From: SHAN690 sp038131955 | GTDB lineage: Bacteria; Bacteroidota; Bacteroidia; Flavobacteriales_G; Salibacteraceae | Direction: 5' to 3' | Assembly: GCA_038131955.1 (NCBI GenBank) | Contig: JAYPQK010000002.1 | Span: 496,001 to 560,000, forward strand | Length of the DNA stretch: 64,000 bases | Shown here: piece by piece, positions 51,669-60,337 of the stretch | Layout: the number at the start of each line of letters is the position of its first letter | Position numbering within the stretch: the first letter of the stretch is position 1 | Made by a program: the position numbers and the translations under genes | Notes under the pieces: generated by a model | Told to the model about the DNA's origin: nothing | Seen by the model: only the letters and a program-made list of their open reading frames with translations | Databases searched by the model: none

Positions 51669-52743
51669 GCTCTACTTCCGGCGTCAGCCGGAATGCATCG
51701 TACCCAAAGCGCGCTAGGCTCGGTTCGCTCATTACGAGCAACACCACCTCGGCTTCGTCTAGGGCCTGAAGGCGAAGGTCGTCGGTCAGTGGAGTTCGGT
51801 CCTTGGAGTTATCAGTGTAAATGTCACGGTTGTAGTAGAAGAACTTGCTTCCCGGGGCAAATAGTCCCTCGTGGGCACCGAGGTAGTAATAGGTCCAATA
51901 GTAACTATCGCCAATAACGAGAGTCTTGGGTTTGTACCCGCCGGAGAAGCTGAGTTTGGGGTAGGCCAACTCCTCATCTCGCGGACCGAGCATCACGTTC
52001 AGAAGGTCGTGTAGGTCCTTGTCGGTATACCTCGGCTCGTCCACCACCTCCACGGTATCGAAACTCACCCTTGGAAGGATTATACCCTCTTCTGCAAATG
52101 CATAGCTCAGGTAGTCGAGCGATAGCGCCGCGCCGAAGATGCTCCAATGCGTTCCTTGCTTGCTGTGAAGAGCGTGTTCCGGCTCATTGGTCTGGTCGTA
52201 TTGGAAAATATCGATCGCATCACATACCGCGTAGCCTCGGTGCCTGATCGTCGGAATGAAGGCCTCGTAATTCGTCATGCCCGTCTGGCAGTCCCAGTCG
52301 ACACGCTCGCTGAATGTTCTCCATTTGTTTGGTGTGATCAAGATGACCATCTTCTTCCCTTGGGATGCCAAGTAATTCTGAAAGTGGTCGAGCGAATCCA
52401 ATCGAACCTCTACCAAGCTGTCGCCAATGAAGTCAGATCCACAGACCGAATTTCGATAGGCATTCTCGAAGAGCGTCCCATCCTCTGCCCTTGTGAGCAC
52501 ATCCGTATGCTCATTGAAAAAGGAATAACGTAATTGATTCACCAAGCGCACGACCGCCGGACGAAACCCAAAGGTCTTCGCTTCTGCACGCTCCATGTGC
52601 TGCTGCCACGATCCTTCGCTCCAATCATCCAAGGTGAGCGTGTCGGCCTTGGGTAGTGGTTCATAACCCGTCAAAGGCGTTTCAGGAAGGATATGGAATG
52701 CCGACTGCACCCACAGTGTCAGGAGAAACACTAGGGAAACCAA
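51658..52743 (-). CDS. AlgX/AlgJ-like SGNH-type membrane-anchored protein
   Basis: A 361-residue protein with one N-terminal membrane helix (LVFLLTLWVQSAFHIL) and an exported domain like AlgX/AlgJ/DHHW proteins, which O-acetylate or modify polysaccharides. Visible motifs: FGFRPAVVRLVNQLRYSFFN, HSKQGTHWSIFGAALSLDYL (His of the catalytic region) and KTLVIGDSYYWTYYYLG with a GDS nucleophile. An MBOAT partner, usual for such proteins, is absent from the window. No ATG is available; the TTG at 52743 is the only usual start before an in-frame TAG. It follows the barrel gene by 13 bp. Confidence 0.75.
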   Translation of the reverse strand: MVSLVFLLTLWVQSAFHILPETPLTGYEPLPKADTLTLDDWSEGSWQQHMERAEAKTFGFRPAVVRLVNQLRYSFFNEHTDVLTRAEDGTLFENAYRNSVCGSDFIGDSLVEVRLDSLDHFQNYLASQGKKMVILITPNKWRTFSERVDWDCQTGMTNYEAFIPTIRHRGYAVCDAIDIFQYDQTNEPEHALHSKQGTHWSIFGAALSLDYLSYAFAEEGIILPRVSFDTVEVVDEPRYTDKDLHDLLNVMLGPRDEELAYPKLSFSGGYKPKTLVIGDSYYWTYYYLGAHEGLFAPGSKFFYYNRDIYTDNSKDRTPLTDDLRLQALDEAEVVLLVMSEPSLARFGYDAFRLTPEVEQKD

Positions 52744-52756
52744 ATAGAGGACTTTA

Positions 52757-53521
52757 TCAGAGCTTTTCTTTTCGATTGCGTATCTGCCGGTTGAAGTAGT
52801 ATCCGATCTTGAAGTCTATTCCAAAACTATTCAATCGAACGGCAAATGGGTCGCTGGAAGAAAAGGCACCGAAAAAATCACGTGCGTCGTGGACCTGCCA
52901 CTTGTACATCGGTTGGATGATCAGGACCAACTGACTCTTGATATAGGCTGAGATTCCCGCACCGAAATGCGCTCCGACGTAATAGTCTACAAACAGATTC
53001 ACGGGCGCCGCTCCTGCAGAATTGTCGATGAAGCCTTGCTGCGGAACATCCTCACCGGAGTAGTAATTGTTGCGAACGCGTTCGGAGAATAAGTAGCCTC
53101 CTGCTAACCCGGCGGTGTAGATCATCTCCACCCGCCTGCGAAGTCGGTGATGCATGTTGATGTAAAATGGAACGGCAGCGATGTGCATACTTGCCAAGGT
53201 CACCCCGATCTGATCTTGGGTTCCCGTATTGGTCGTCGTGGGATCGGACAGGATCTCGTTACGAAACCCTTTGTTCAAGTACATCAAGCCCGTACTAAAA
53301 CTCAATGATGGGTCGATGAAGTGCTTGTACTCCAATCCGAAGTTGTAGCTCAGCTTAGTACCCCAAAGTGAATTGTACAGCGGAGCATTCAAGCTCTGAC
53401 TGAACCGCATCCATTCAGCGGTAGGCGATAATAAGAGTGTGATCTGGAATTTCTCGTTTCCCGCTCGGCTGACCGGAACAAGGAGGAGGATCAAGAGGAC
53501 CGACAGCAGTGCCCTTCGCAT
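52757..53521 (-). CDS. Outer-membrane beta-barrel protein
   Basis: A 254-residue protein with a signal peptide (MRRALLSVLLILLLVPVSRAG). Alternating strands with YN-F-GLEYKH and STGLMYLNKGF patterns and a C-terminal FGIDFKIGYYF are typical of PorT-type (outer membrane beta-barrel) proteins of Bacteroidota. The partner or ligand is unknown. The start overlaps the stop of the E1 gene by one base (TGATG). The AlgX-like gene follows, so the three form an operon-like row although their jobs do not obviously match. Confidence 0.78.
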   Translation of the reverse strand: MRRALLSVLLILLLVPVSRAGNEKFQITLLLSPTAEWMRFSQSLNAPLYNSLWGTKLSYNFGLEYKHFIDPSLSFSTGLMYLNKGFRNEILSDPTTTNTGTQDQIGVTLASMHIAAVPFYINMHHRLRRRVEMIYTAGLAGGYLFSERVRNNYYSGEDVPQQGFIDNSAGAAPVNLFVDYYVGAHFGAGISAYIKSQLVLIIQPMYKWQVHDARDFFGAFSSSDPFAVRLNSFGIDFKIGYYFNRQIRNRKEKL

Positions 53522-55938
53522 CAGGAAAATAATGCTGGGTAAGACCCGGGATCGCTTTCGTTCATGATGGCATACACCTTTTCGAAGATGTCCTCGTTTG
53601 AAGGCTTCGAGAAGTAGTCTCCGTCAGAAGCATAGGCTGCGCGATGAGCCTTGGCTGCAAGCGTAGCCGGAGCCGAATCCAAGAATCGATATCCACCCTG
53701 CTCTTCCAATACTTGCTGCATCATGTAGGCTGAAGCTCCACCTGGTACATCCTCATCCACGAACAAGACACGATTCGTCTTCTTGATGCTCTCTACGATG
53801 TCCTGAGATAGGTCAAATGGCAAGAGCGTCTGCACGTCAATCACCTCGGCTGAGATGCCCACTTCGCGCAACTGCTTTGCTACCTCAACACACATGCGCA
53901 CCATCGATCCGTAGGTCACGATCGTGATGTCATCTCCTTCCGTCATGGTTTCCACCTTACCGAGCTCTACCTTGAACTCGCCAAGGTTAGTTGGAAGCTT
54001 TTCTTTCAATCGGTATCCGTTCAACGACTCGATCACGATCGCAGGATCGTCACCTGCCATCAGCGTATTGTACATACCCGCAGCTTGGGTCATGTTTCGT
54101 GGAACACAGATGTGCATTCCTCTTAAAGCATGGATGATCACACCCATGGGCGAACCACTGTGCCAAATTCCTTCCAGTCGGTGTCCACGCGTACGAATGA
54201 TCACTGGAGCTTTCTGTCCACCCTTCGTTCTGTACTGGACCGTTGCGAGGTCGTCGCTCATGATCTGAAGCGCATACAGCAAGTAATCGAGGTATTGGAT
54301 CTCCGCGATCGGACGCAAACCACGCATCGCCATACCGATCCCTTGTCCTAGGATGGTACACTCACGGATACCGGTGTCGAACACTCGGTTGACCCCATAC
54401 TTAGACTGCAGTCCTTCCAGACCTTGGTTCACTCCACCGATCTTTCCACTGTCCTCACCGAAGATGATGAGTTCCGGGTGCTTGCTTAGCAAGGCATCAA
54501 AGTTGTCACGGAGCACCTCACGTCCATCGACCAGTTTGTCTTCCTTGTATTCGGCTGCAACAGGAGCGATCTCAAGAGGAGAATCCTCCGAAGCGGAGTA
54601 CAAATGAGAAGAGTAGCGCTCCTTGTTCTCGGCCATATGGTCTTTTAACCATTTTATCGCAGCCTGCTTGCCTGCGGTCTGCTCATTACGCGCATAGCGA
54701 ATCGCCTTGCGTATGGTCTCGTAGATCTCCTTCCTCAAAGGATCCACCGCCGCGGCCAACTCATCTTTGAGCTTGTTGATGAAAACGGCATTCTTGCTCT
54801 CTGCTCCCAACTGGGTCAGCACAACTACCGCTTCTTGATGTTCTTTCTTGATCGGCTCGAGGAAGGCTTTCCAAGCATTGGTCTTGGCGTCACGGGCTTC
54901 TTTCTTGGCCGCCTTTTCAATCTCTTCCAACTCTTCAGGAGTCGCGATGCCCTTGCTTAGGACCCACTCCTTCATCTTGGTGATCGGATCAAAGTCTTTC
55001 TCCCACTGCAGACGCTCGGGAGACTTATAACGCTCGTGCGAACCACTGGTCGAGTGACCCTGTGGCTGGGTTACTTCCTCTACGTGCACCAATACCGGAA
55101 CGTGCTCCTCACGTGCGATCTTCGCTGCCTTCTCATAGGTCAATACCAGGTGCGGATAATCCCAACCCTTGGTCTTGAGGATCTCAAATCCCTTCTTGTC
55201 CTTGGTGCGTTGGAAACCCGACAATGCCTCTGAAATGCTCTCCTTGATGGTCTGGAACTCTTTCGGAACTGAGATACCGTGTCCGTCATCCCACACCGAC
55301 ATCACGATCGGTACTTGCATCACGCCTGCGGCGTTCAATGCTTCCCAGAACATGCCTTCACTCGTAGAGGCGTCACCGATGGTTCCGAATGCGATTTCGT
55401 TTCCTTCGTTGCTGAATTGCTTGTGGTCCTTGAGCTCCTTGTTCTCTCGGTAGAACTTACTGGCCAATCCGAGACCCAAAAGTCTTGGCATCTGACCCGC
55501 CGTTGGAGAGATATCAGGAGACGAATTCACCTGCTCTGTGAGCGTCAACCAATTGCCCTTCTCATCCAGGGAGCGCGTCGCAAAGTGACCGTTCATCTGA
55601 CGACCCGCTGAAGCCGGTTCGCGCTCGAGATCTGCGTCTGCATAAAGCTGAGCAAAGAACTGCTCGCCCGGCAATAGACCCGCCGCCATCATCATGGTTT
55701 GATCGCGGTAGTAACCCGATCGCCAGTCGCCCGGCTGCCATTGCTTGGCCAATGCGATCTGCGCAACCTCCTTACCATCTCCTAGGATACCGAATTTCGC
55801 CTTACCCGTCAGCACCTCGCGGCGACCCATCAAACTGATCTCGCGACTGTAATTCGCTAAGCGGTAATCGTTGAGTACCTCTTGCTTCAGCTCTTCCTTG
55901 GTGATCTCTTTTTCTGCTGCGGTCGCGGTTTCTGCCAT
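53521..55938 (-). CDS. Fused 2-oxoacid dehydrogenase E1 alpha-beta
   Basis: An 805-residue thiamine diphosphate enzyme in which the alpha and beta chains of a branched-chain or pyruvate-type E1 are fused. The alpha half (about 40-370) has the TPP loop GTIGDASTSEGMFWEALN and QMNGHFATRSL. The beta half (about 470-800) has LIIFGEDSGKIGGVNQGL, FDTGIRECTILGQGIGMAM, VIIRTRGHRL and the C-terminal EDVPGGASAYMMQQV. Fused forms of this kind are common in Bacteroidota; the substrate is not settled by sequence. E2 and E3 genes are not in the window. Confidence 0.92.
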   Translation of the reverse strand: MAETATAAEKEITKEELKQEVLNDYRLANYSREISLMGRREVLTGKAKFGILGDGKEVAQIALAKQWQPGDWRSGYYRDQTMMMAAGLLPGEQFFAQLYADADLEREPASAGRQMNGHFATRSLDEKGNWLTLTEQVNSSPDISPTAGQMPRLLGLGLASKFYRENKELKDHKQFSNEGNEIAFGTIGDASTSEGMFWEALNAAGVMQVPIVMSVWDDGHGISVPKEFQTIKESISEALSGFQRTKDKKGFEILKTKGWDYPHLVLTYEKAAKIAREEHVPVLVHVEEVTQPQGHSTSGSHERYKSPERLQWEKDFDPITKMKEWVLSKGIATPEELEEIEKAAKKEARDAKTNAWKAFLEPIKKEHQEAVVVLTQLGAESKNAVFINKLKDELAAAVDPLRKEIYETIRKAIRYARNEQTAGKQAAIKWLKDHMAENKERYSSHLYSASEDSPLEIAPVAAEYKEDKLVDGREVLRDNFDALLSKHPELIIFGEDSGKIGGVNQGLEGLQSKYGVNRVFDTGIRECTILGQGIGMAMRGLRPIAEIQYLDYLLYALQIMSDDLATVQYRTKGGQKAPVIIRTRGHRLEGIWHSGSPMGVIIHALRGMHICVPRNMTQAAGMYNTLMAGDDPAIVIESLNGYRLKEKLPTNLGEFKVELGKVETMTEGDDITIVTYGSMVRMCVEVAKQLREVGISAEVIDVQTLLPFDLSQDIVESIKKTNRVLFVDEDVPGGASAYMMQQVLEEQGGYRFLDSAPATLAAKAHRAAYASDGDYFSKPSNEDIFEKVYAIMNESDPGSYPALFS

Positions 55939-56012
55939 GGTGTGAATCTTACTATAAAACTGGTCCTGTGAGGGAGCGCGAAGATACGAAACGAGGGGCG
56001 GAATGTCTAGTA

Positions 56013-56040
56013 CAAAAAAGTCCCGGAGCGACCCGGGACT
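56013..56040 (-). terminator. Terminator of the padR-like gene
   Basis: AGTCCCGG 56019-56026 pairs exactly with CCGGGACT 56033-56040, and the minus strand then has a run of six T. It is 40 bp after the stop of the PadR gene and separates it from the E1 gene. Confidence 0.9.
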
Positions 56041-56079
56041 TGAACCTAACTAAACAGAGAAACTGAAAGAACGATATTC

Positions 56080-56412
56080 TTAATTGTTGTCTTTGATCAC
56101 TTTGTCTACGGCGTCCCTGAGCTCTACCCAGGAGTTCGCCAACTCATGGTAAAAGGTCTTGCCTGTTTCTGTGAGACTGTAGTACTTGCGGGGCGGTCCA
56201 GATTTAGACTCCTCCCAGCGGTAGGTCAGCAGTCCGGCGTTCTTCAGTCGATTCAAGAGAGGATACAGCGTACCCTCCACTACGATCAACTCCGCGTCCT
56301 TGAGCGACTGAAGCAAGTCCGATGGGTAGGCTTCCCCTTCTTTCAGGAGGGCAAGCACACAGAACTCCAAGATTCCTTTGCGCAACTGAGCTTTTGAGTT
56401 TTCAATATTCAT
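56080..56412 (-). CDS. PadR family transcriptional regulator
   Basis: A 110-residue winged-helix repressor. The order LRKGILEFCVLALLKEGEAY, YPSDLLQSLKDAELIVVEGT, LYPLLNRLKNAGLLTYRWEE and GPPRKYYSLTETGKTF matches PadR from the first helix to the wing. The C-terminal helix for dimerisation is short. In other Bacteroidota a PadR gene of this kind is followed by a PspC-like membrane gene; here a terminator comes directly after it. A promoter (56431) and a dyad (56461) lie just upstream. Confidence 0.93.
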   Translation of the reverse strand: MNIENSKAQLRKGILEFCVLALLKEGEAYPSDLLQSLKDAELIVVEGTLYPLLNRLKNAGLLTYRWEESKSGPPRKYYSLTETGKTFYHELANSWVELRDAVDKVIKDNN

Positions 56413-56430
56413 TGATTCATTATTGCATTA

Positions 56431-56438
56431 CAAATATA
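56431..56438 (-). promoter_or_regulatory. -7 promoter box of the padR-like gene
   Basis: On the minus strand it reads TATATTTG, an exact consensus match, 18 bp before the ATG at 56412. Confidence 0.6.
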
Positions 56439-56460
56439 TAGGCATTAGACTTTACCTTGT

Positions 56461-56478
56461 TATACATAGTACTGTATA
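56461..56478. promoter_or_regulatory. Candidate PadR operator
   Basis: TATAC, eight bases, GTATA: exact 5-bp arms with the 8-bp spacing known for PadR operators (ATGT-N8-ACAT in Bacillus subtilis). It lies just upstream of the promoter of the PadR gene itself, so autoregulation is likely. Confidence 0.5.
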
Positions 56479-56575
56479 TTTTCGAAAACGATACGTAAAT
56501 TACTAATTATTCTAAATGAATAATTTTTGACCTAGTTCTAGGTTATACAAGTTACTGGTCAATTTTTGATGATTT

Positions 56576-56660
56576 GGGCGCCTCTCGCTTGCAGCGAGAC
56601 CGCGCTATACGCTATATCTTCCCGATACCTCGGGAAGGATGCCGCTCCTATCGCTGGCGC
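56576..56660. mobile_element. 85-bp cloverleaf-like palindromic repeat element
   Basis: The ends GCGCC (56578-56582) and GGCGC (56656-56660) are complementary. Two perfect hairpins lie inside: CTCGCT-TGC-AGCGAG (56583-56597) and CTTCCCGA-TACC-TCGGGAAG (56618-56637). Single strands between carry CGCTAT words. From memory, elements of similar design are scattered in spacers of other Bacteroidota. It has no coding capacity and would need a helper to move. Confidence 0.55.
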
Positions 56661-56855
56661 GGGGAAACTGTATTCGGGAATTGGGAGTTGGGAGTTAGGA
56701 GTTGGGAAAATGAAATAATACATGAACGGCGCTTGCACCGAGCCTAAAATTCAACTTAGCCAATTATAATCATCCCGCACTGATCACTGATCACTGTTCA
56801 CTTTCAAACTATTTGACCATTTGACCATTCAACCATTCCCCATTCCCCAAATCCA
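56661..56855. repeat. Two degenerate 7-8-bp repeat arrays
   Basis: GGGAGTT, GGGAGTT, AGGAGTT, GGGAAAA near 56685-56712, and TGATCAC, TGATCAC, TGTTCAC, then ATTTGACC, ATTTGACC, ATTCAACC, ATTCCCC, ATTCCCC near 56778-56848. The part in between shows nothing recognised. A GATATTTG box at 56887 is the likely promoter of the next gene. Confidence 0.55.
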
Positions 56856-56913
56856 CCGTTAACTCATTTTTTCAAATCAGACCACGATATTTGCCACCCT
56901 TAAGCAAAACGAT

Positions 56914-57768
56914 ATGAGAATCCTTCTTTCCTTTTTAATTGCATCCATCGCCTTGACAGGATGTGTATCTCAAAAGAAATACGCCGAACTCCAAGCGGAG
57001 AACGAACGACTCAAAGCTGAGGCACCTGCTGCCCAAGCACGCAATGAAGCCGAAGCCGTGGAGATCGCTGCGAAGCTGGATCAGATCCGACAGCTAGAGA
57101 TGCAGGTCAAGACCCTGACCGAGAATGAAAAGGAGATCCACAAAATGATCGAGGCCGGAAAGCTTCCACAGCCAACAGCGGAGCAGATGCGGATGTATGA
57201 AATGGAGAAGATGAAAGAACTCGCTCCTCCTCCCGCCCCTGGTGAGGATCCTATGATGCACGAACAACAGCGTTCTGATCTTTCTATCCAATTCGAACAA
57301 ACTGCCTTCGAGTACCGAATGGTCACGAAAGCAATGCAAGCTAGTTTGAAGGGTTACACGTCAGAACAATTGGACTACGACCCAAATGGAGGTCGCTCGG
57401 TGGTTTGTATCGCCAACAAAGAACTCTTCGAAGCGGGATCAACCGAACTCAGCGATATCGGAAAAGCCCTCTTGGGTAAGATGGCTGTTTCACTGCGTGG
57501 TCAGGCTCCTCTCTACTACCGTATAGTCGGTGTGACAGATGGTGATGCTCCCGCTGACCTAGCTAAAGCCAACCAGCGCGCGAATGCGGTTTATGCTCAA
57601 TTGAAGAAAGAAGGCGCTCAAGTTCGCATGCCGATCTCTGTGGGTTCCTCTTCATGTAAGAATGCCGCAGGAAACACCAAAATGAAGTGCGATCGTGTAG
57701 AGATCATCTTCGAGCAGAACTATGAGCCGATCATGGGTCAGGTAGAAGGAATGCTCGCGCCTCGCTAG
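56914..57768 (+). CDS. Lipoprotein with coiled coil and OmpA-like C-terminus
   Basis: A 284-residue protein. MRILLSFLIASIALTGCVSQ is a lipoprotein signal with lipobox LTGC. Residues 20-75 are a coiled coil (KKYAELQAENERLKAEAPAA). A Pro/Met-rich linker follows near 80-110. The C-terminal domain (about 150-270) looks OmpA/MotB-like (ELFEAGSTELSDIGKALLGK, VGVTDGDAPADLAKANQRAN, CDRVEIIFEQ), although the usual Asp/Arg peptidoglycan pair is not clear. It probably links outer membrane and wall. The stop is one base from that of the convergent T9SS gene. Confidence 0.78.
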   Translation: MRILLSFLIASIALTGCVSQKKYAELQAENERLKAEAPAAQARNEAEAVEIAAKLDQIRQLEMQVKTLTENEKEIHKMIEAGKLPQPTAEQMRMYEMEKMKELAPPPAPGEDPMMHEQQRSDLSIQFEQTAFEYRMVTKAMQASLKGYTSEQLDYDPNGGRSVVCIANKELFEAGSTELSDIGKALLGKMAVSLRGQAPLYYRIVGVTDGDAPADLAKANQRANAVYAQLKKEGAQVRMPISVGSSSCKNAAGNTKMKCDRVEIIFEQNYEPIMGQVEGMLAPR

Positions 57769-57769
57769 A

Positions 57770-60295
57770 TCAACGGATCAAAGTAAAACTCCCGCGCGTC
57801 ACAAAGCGGTCGGCATTGACGACCACGTAGTCTTTATAGACTACCGTGAAATAGTAGGTCCCCTCTGAGGCGGGCTCTCCATTTACGTAGCCGTCCCATC
57901 CGTAGGAGATGTTCTGACTCTCATGCACCAATTGTCCCCATCGGTTGTAGATCAACATAGAGAACTGGAAGATCTCGCATTCAGATTCGACGCGGAAGCG
58001 ATCGTTCCATCCATCACCGTTTGGCGTGAAGATGTTTCCGTACTTCAGGTCACAGTCTAACTCTGGACACGCCGTATCGCTCGACAACACTTCCCTAGAC
58101 TCAACCGCCTGACAGTCGCGAAGCGTGATGGTGACTATGTAGTTCTTGCTCTCTCCTACCTCGGTCACAATGGTATCTGTAATCTCATTGGTGTTCCAGA
58201 CATAGGTCGCCAATGAGTCCGTTCCCCAAAGGCGAATGCTGTCTTCACTACAAATGACGGTGTCTTCACCCATTTCGGTCTTGATCTCTCCATTGAATAC
58301 TGCGTGGAAGGTGTCTACCGTAACCCCACATTCATTGAACGCCGCCAGCCAGACGGTCATCGTCGTGTCTACTTCAAAGACTTCTACATCCGAACTATCC
58401 GACCACACCCAAGTGATACTGTCATTTTGCGGACGAGTCAGGAAGATCGCGTTTTCAAAACAGTTGAGCGTATCCGGTGGCAATATGGCCGAATCGGGCA
58501 CGGGTATGATCGTGATCTCGACAGAATCAGACACCGCACCACAAACATTCGCAGCAGTAAAGATGTACACTCCCGATTGAGAGACGCTAAGTGTTTTGGT
58601 TACATCACCGGTATTCCAGCCATAGACCGCACCCACATTCAGGCCAGGATCAAGGACCTTGGTATGCGGTTCACAGAACGTCGAATCCGGTCCCAAGTCG
58701 AGTATGGGAAGCGTATCAAAGCTCACGCGTATCGTATCCATCAAGGTATCACACACGCCTAGTAGTGTAACCGATACGACCGAATCACGATACACATCAA
58801 AGGTGGGTGCCGTTGTGCTGTCGCTCCATAGATAGGACGAATAGGGCTCCGTCGCATCCAAGGTCAAGGTATCACCAAAGCAGAGGGTCGTATCGTCTCC
58901 CAATTCCAAGGTCTGACGGGGATAGATCTGTACGGTATTGAAGATCGTATCAAAGTTGGTGTCCACTTGAACGATCAAGGTTACCGTATAGATACCGGTG
59001 TCCGAGAAAACGTGGGCGGGATTGATCAGAGTGGAAGTATTCGCCGCACCCGAAGCAGGATCACCAAAGTTCCATCCGATCACCGAATCCAAGGCGAAGG
59101 TGTCCACGTAGAAATAGGTCGAATCACCATAGCATCTACCATCGGCATCGATTCCCGGCAACAGGAAGGATTGTACGAACGTCGGCAAGCCATAGCGGCT
59201 GATCGTTCCGATCGAATCCGCGATGTAAAGGCCAGAGTCTTGGTAATTACAGCCCGGGCCATACACGTCGGGATCATTGATGATGCCGAGGTATTGGCTA
59301 CTGACCTGTCCAAAATAAATGCGATTATCCAAGCCTAGCTGCAATGCTCCCGCGGTATAGAACATCGTCCTAGGAATGGTATACATCGAAGCTAGGATCG
59401 TCGATTGAACCCCTGATGAGACATCATATTGGTACAGGGCATTCCCTCCCCAACTCCAGCCAGAGATGTACATCAACTCACCTGAAGCAGAGAACTCGAT
59501 CCCGTAAGGCAAAGTGAAGGTCTCTATCTCCCTTAGATTGGTCAACTCGCCGGTATTCCGATTAAAGTCCATGTACTCCACCAAAGTGTCACTGAGGATG
59601 GCCGAAGCAATGTGTTCACCGGTTGGGTGAAAACGCAAGTATCCGCGGGTACGAGAGTGGTTCTGGAAAGGATATTCGATATAGGTTCCGATCTGAGAGA
59701 CCACAGGCGTTTGCTGTACGCCATTCGAAGTTACTTTCCACGACAAGTACTCATCCGTGTGGATAGCATGTCCTACTACCCAAAAGTCATAGCCATTGGC
59801 ATGAGGATAAGCCGCGATCTTCTCGGTGGTCGAGTCGATCAAGACCACATTCAATGAATCAGTTACCACATCTCCCATCCCGCCGTTCAACGTCATGTCG
59901 ACGAGGGTGTATCGAAGTCCATTCGAACCACTGTTCTCGGTGGCATCCACGGTAAAGATGTAGAAGAGGTTTTGGTTGCCCGGTTTGGGAACAATGATCG
60001 CAGAATGCGTAGAAGATGACCATCCTAAGAGTCCTGTTCCATTCGGCATGATGGTGTGGTTGGCATCATATACCGTGCTTCCGTCGGTGTAAAAAAGCAG
60101 TTCACCTTGGTTATTGGAAATCGTGGCACACCCCTCGAGGGTATTCAACTGTCCATCATAAACGGCTGAAGGCGTGCCATTCTGGTCAAAGTGAATTCCG
60201 GCATTCACACCAAAATACCACCAGTCGGCCTGTGATTGAGCGTACCCCATCAACGACGATAGCGAAAAGAATATAGCCAGCAAGTAAGTCTTCAT
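57770..60295 (-). CDS. Secreted PKD protein with T9SS type B sorting domain (copy 1)
   Basis: An 841-residue secreted protein. Signal peptide to about 20, then QADWWYFGVNAGIHFDQNG and a propeller-like region to about 370 (GCATISNNQGELLFYTDGST, HSAIIVPKPGNQNLFYIFTV). A PKD domain with GDPASGAANTSTLINPAHVF follows, then three or four short Ig-like repeats built on CFGDTLTLDATEPYSSYLW and relatives. The end is the type B (gliding-motility) sorting domain: NIFTPNGDGWNDRFRV, SMLIYNRWGQLVHE, GWDGYVNGEPASEGTYYFTV. It is a probable surface structure or adhesin. The next gene upstream is a paralogue. Confidence 0.9.
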   Translation of the reverse strand: MKTYLLAIFFSLSSLMGYAQSQADWWYFGVNAGIHFDQNGTPSAVYDGQLNTLEGCATISNNQGELLFYTDGSTVYDANHTIMPNGTGLLGWSSSTHSAIIVPKPGNQNLFYIFTVDATENSGSNGLRYTLVDMTLNGGMGDVVTDSLNVVLIDSTTEKIAAYPHANGYDFWVVGHAIHTDEYLSWKVTSNGVQQTPVVSQIGTYIEYPFQNHSRTRGYLRFHPTGEHIASAILSDTLVEYMDFNRNTGELTNLREIETFTLPYGIEFSASGELMYISGWSWGGNALYQYDVSSGVQSTILASMYTIPRTMFYTAGALQLGLDNRIYFGQVSSQYLGIINDPDVYGPGCNYQDSGLYIADSIGTISRYGLPTFVQSFLLPGIDADGRCYGDSTYFYVDTFALDSVIGWNFGDPASGAANTSTLINPAHVFSDTGIYTVTLIVQVDTNFDTIFNTVQIYPRQTLELGDDTTLCFGDTLTLDATEPYSSYLWSDSTTAPTFDVYRDSVVSVTLLGVCDTLMDTIRVSFDTLPILDLGPDSTFCEPHTKVLDPGLNVGAVYGWNTGDVTKTLSVSQSGVYIFTAANVCGAVSDSVEITIIPVPDSAILPPDTLNCFENAIFLTRPQNDSITWVWSDSSDVEVFEVDTTMTVWLAAFNECGVTVDTFHAVFNGEIKTEMGEDTVICSEDSIRLWGTDSLATYVWNTNEITDTIVTEVGESKNYIVTITLRDCQAVESREVLSSDTACPELDCDLKYGNIFTPNGDGWNDRFRVESECEIFQFSMLIYNRWGQLVHESQNISYGWDGYVNGEPASEGTYYFTVVYKDYVVVNADRFVTRGSFTLIR

Positions 60296-60337
60296 CCGTA
60301 AGATGGACGAAATTAACCCCTAAAAGGACGCCTGCAA

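Noticed and set aside
56044..56052. Fourth ACCTAACTA copy as a promoter element
   Set aside because: No plus-strand gene follows and no -7 box precedes it; it lies next to the terminator of the PadR gene and is probably chance.
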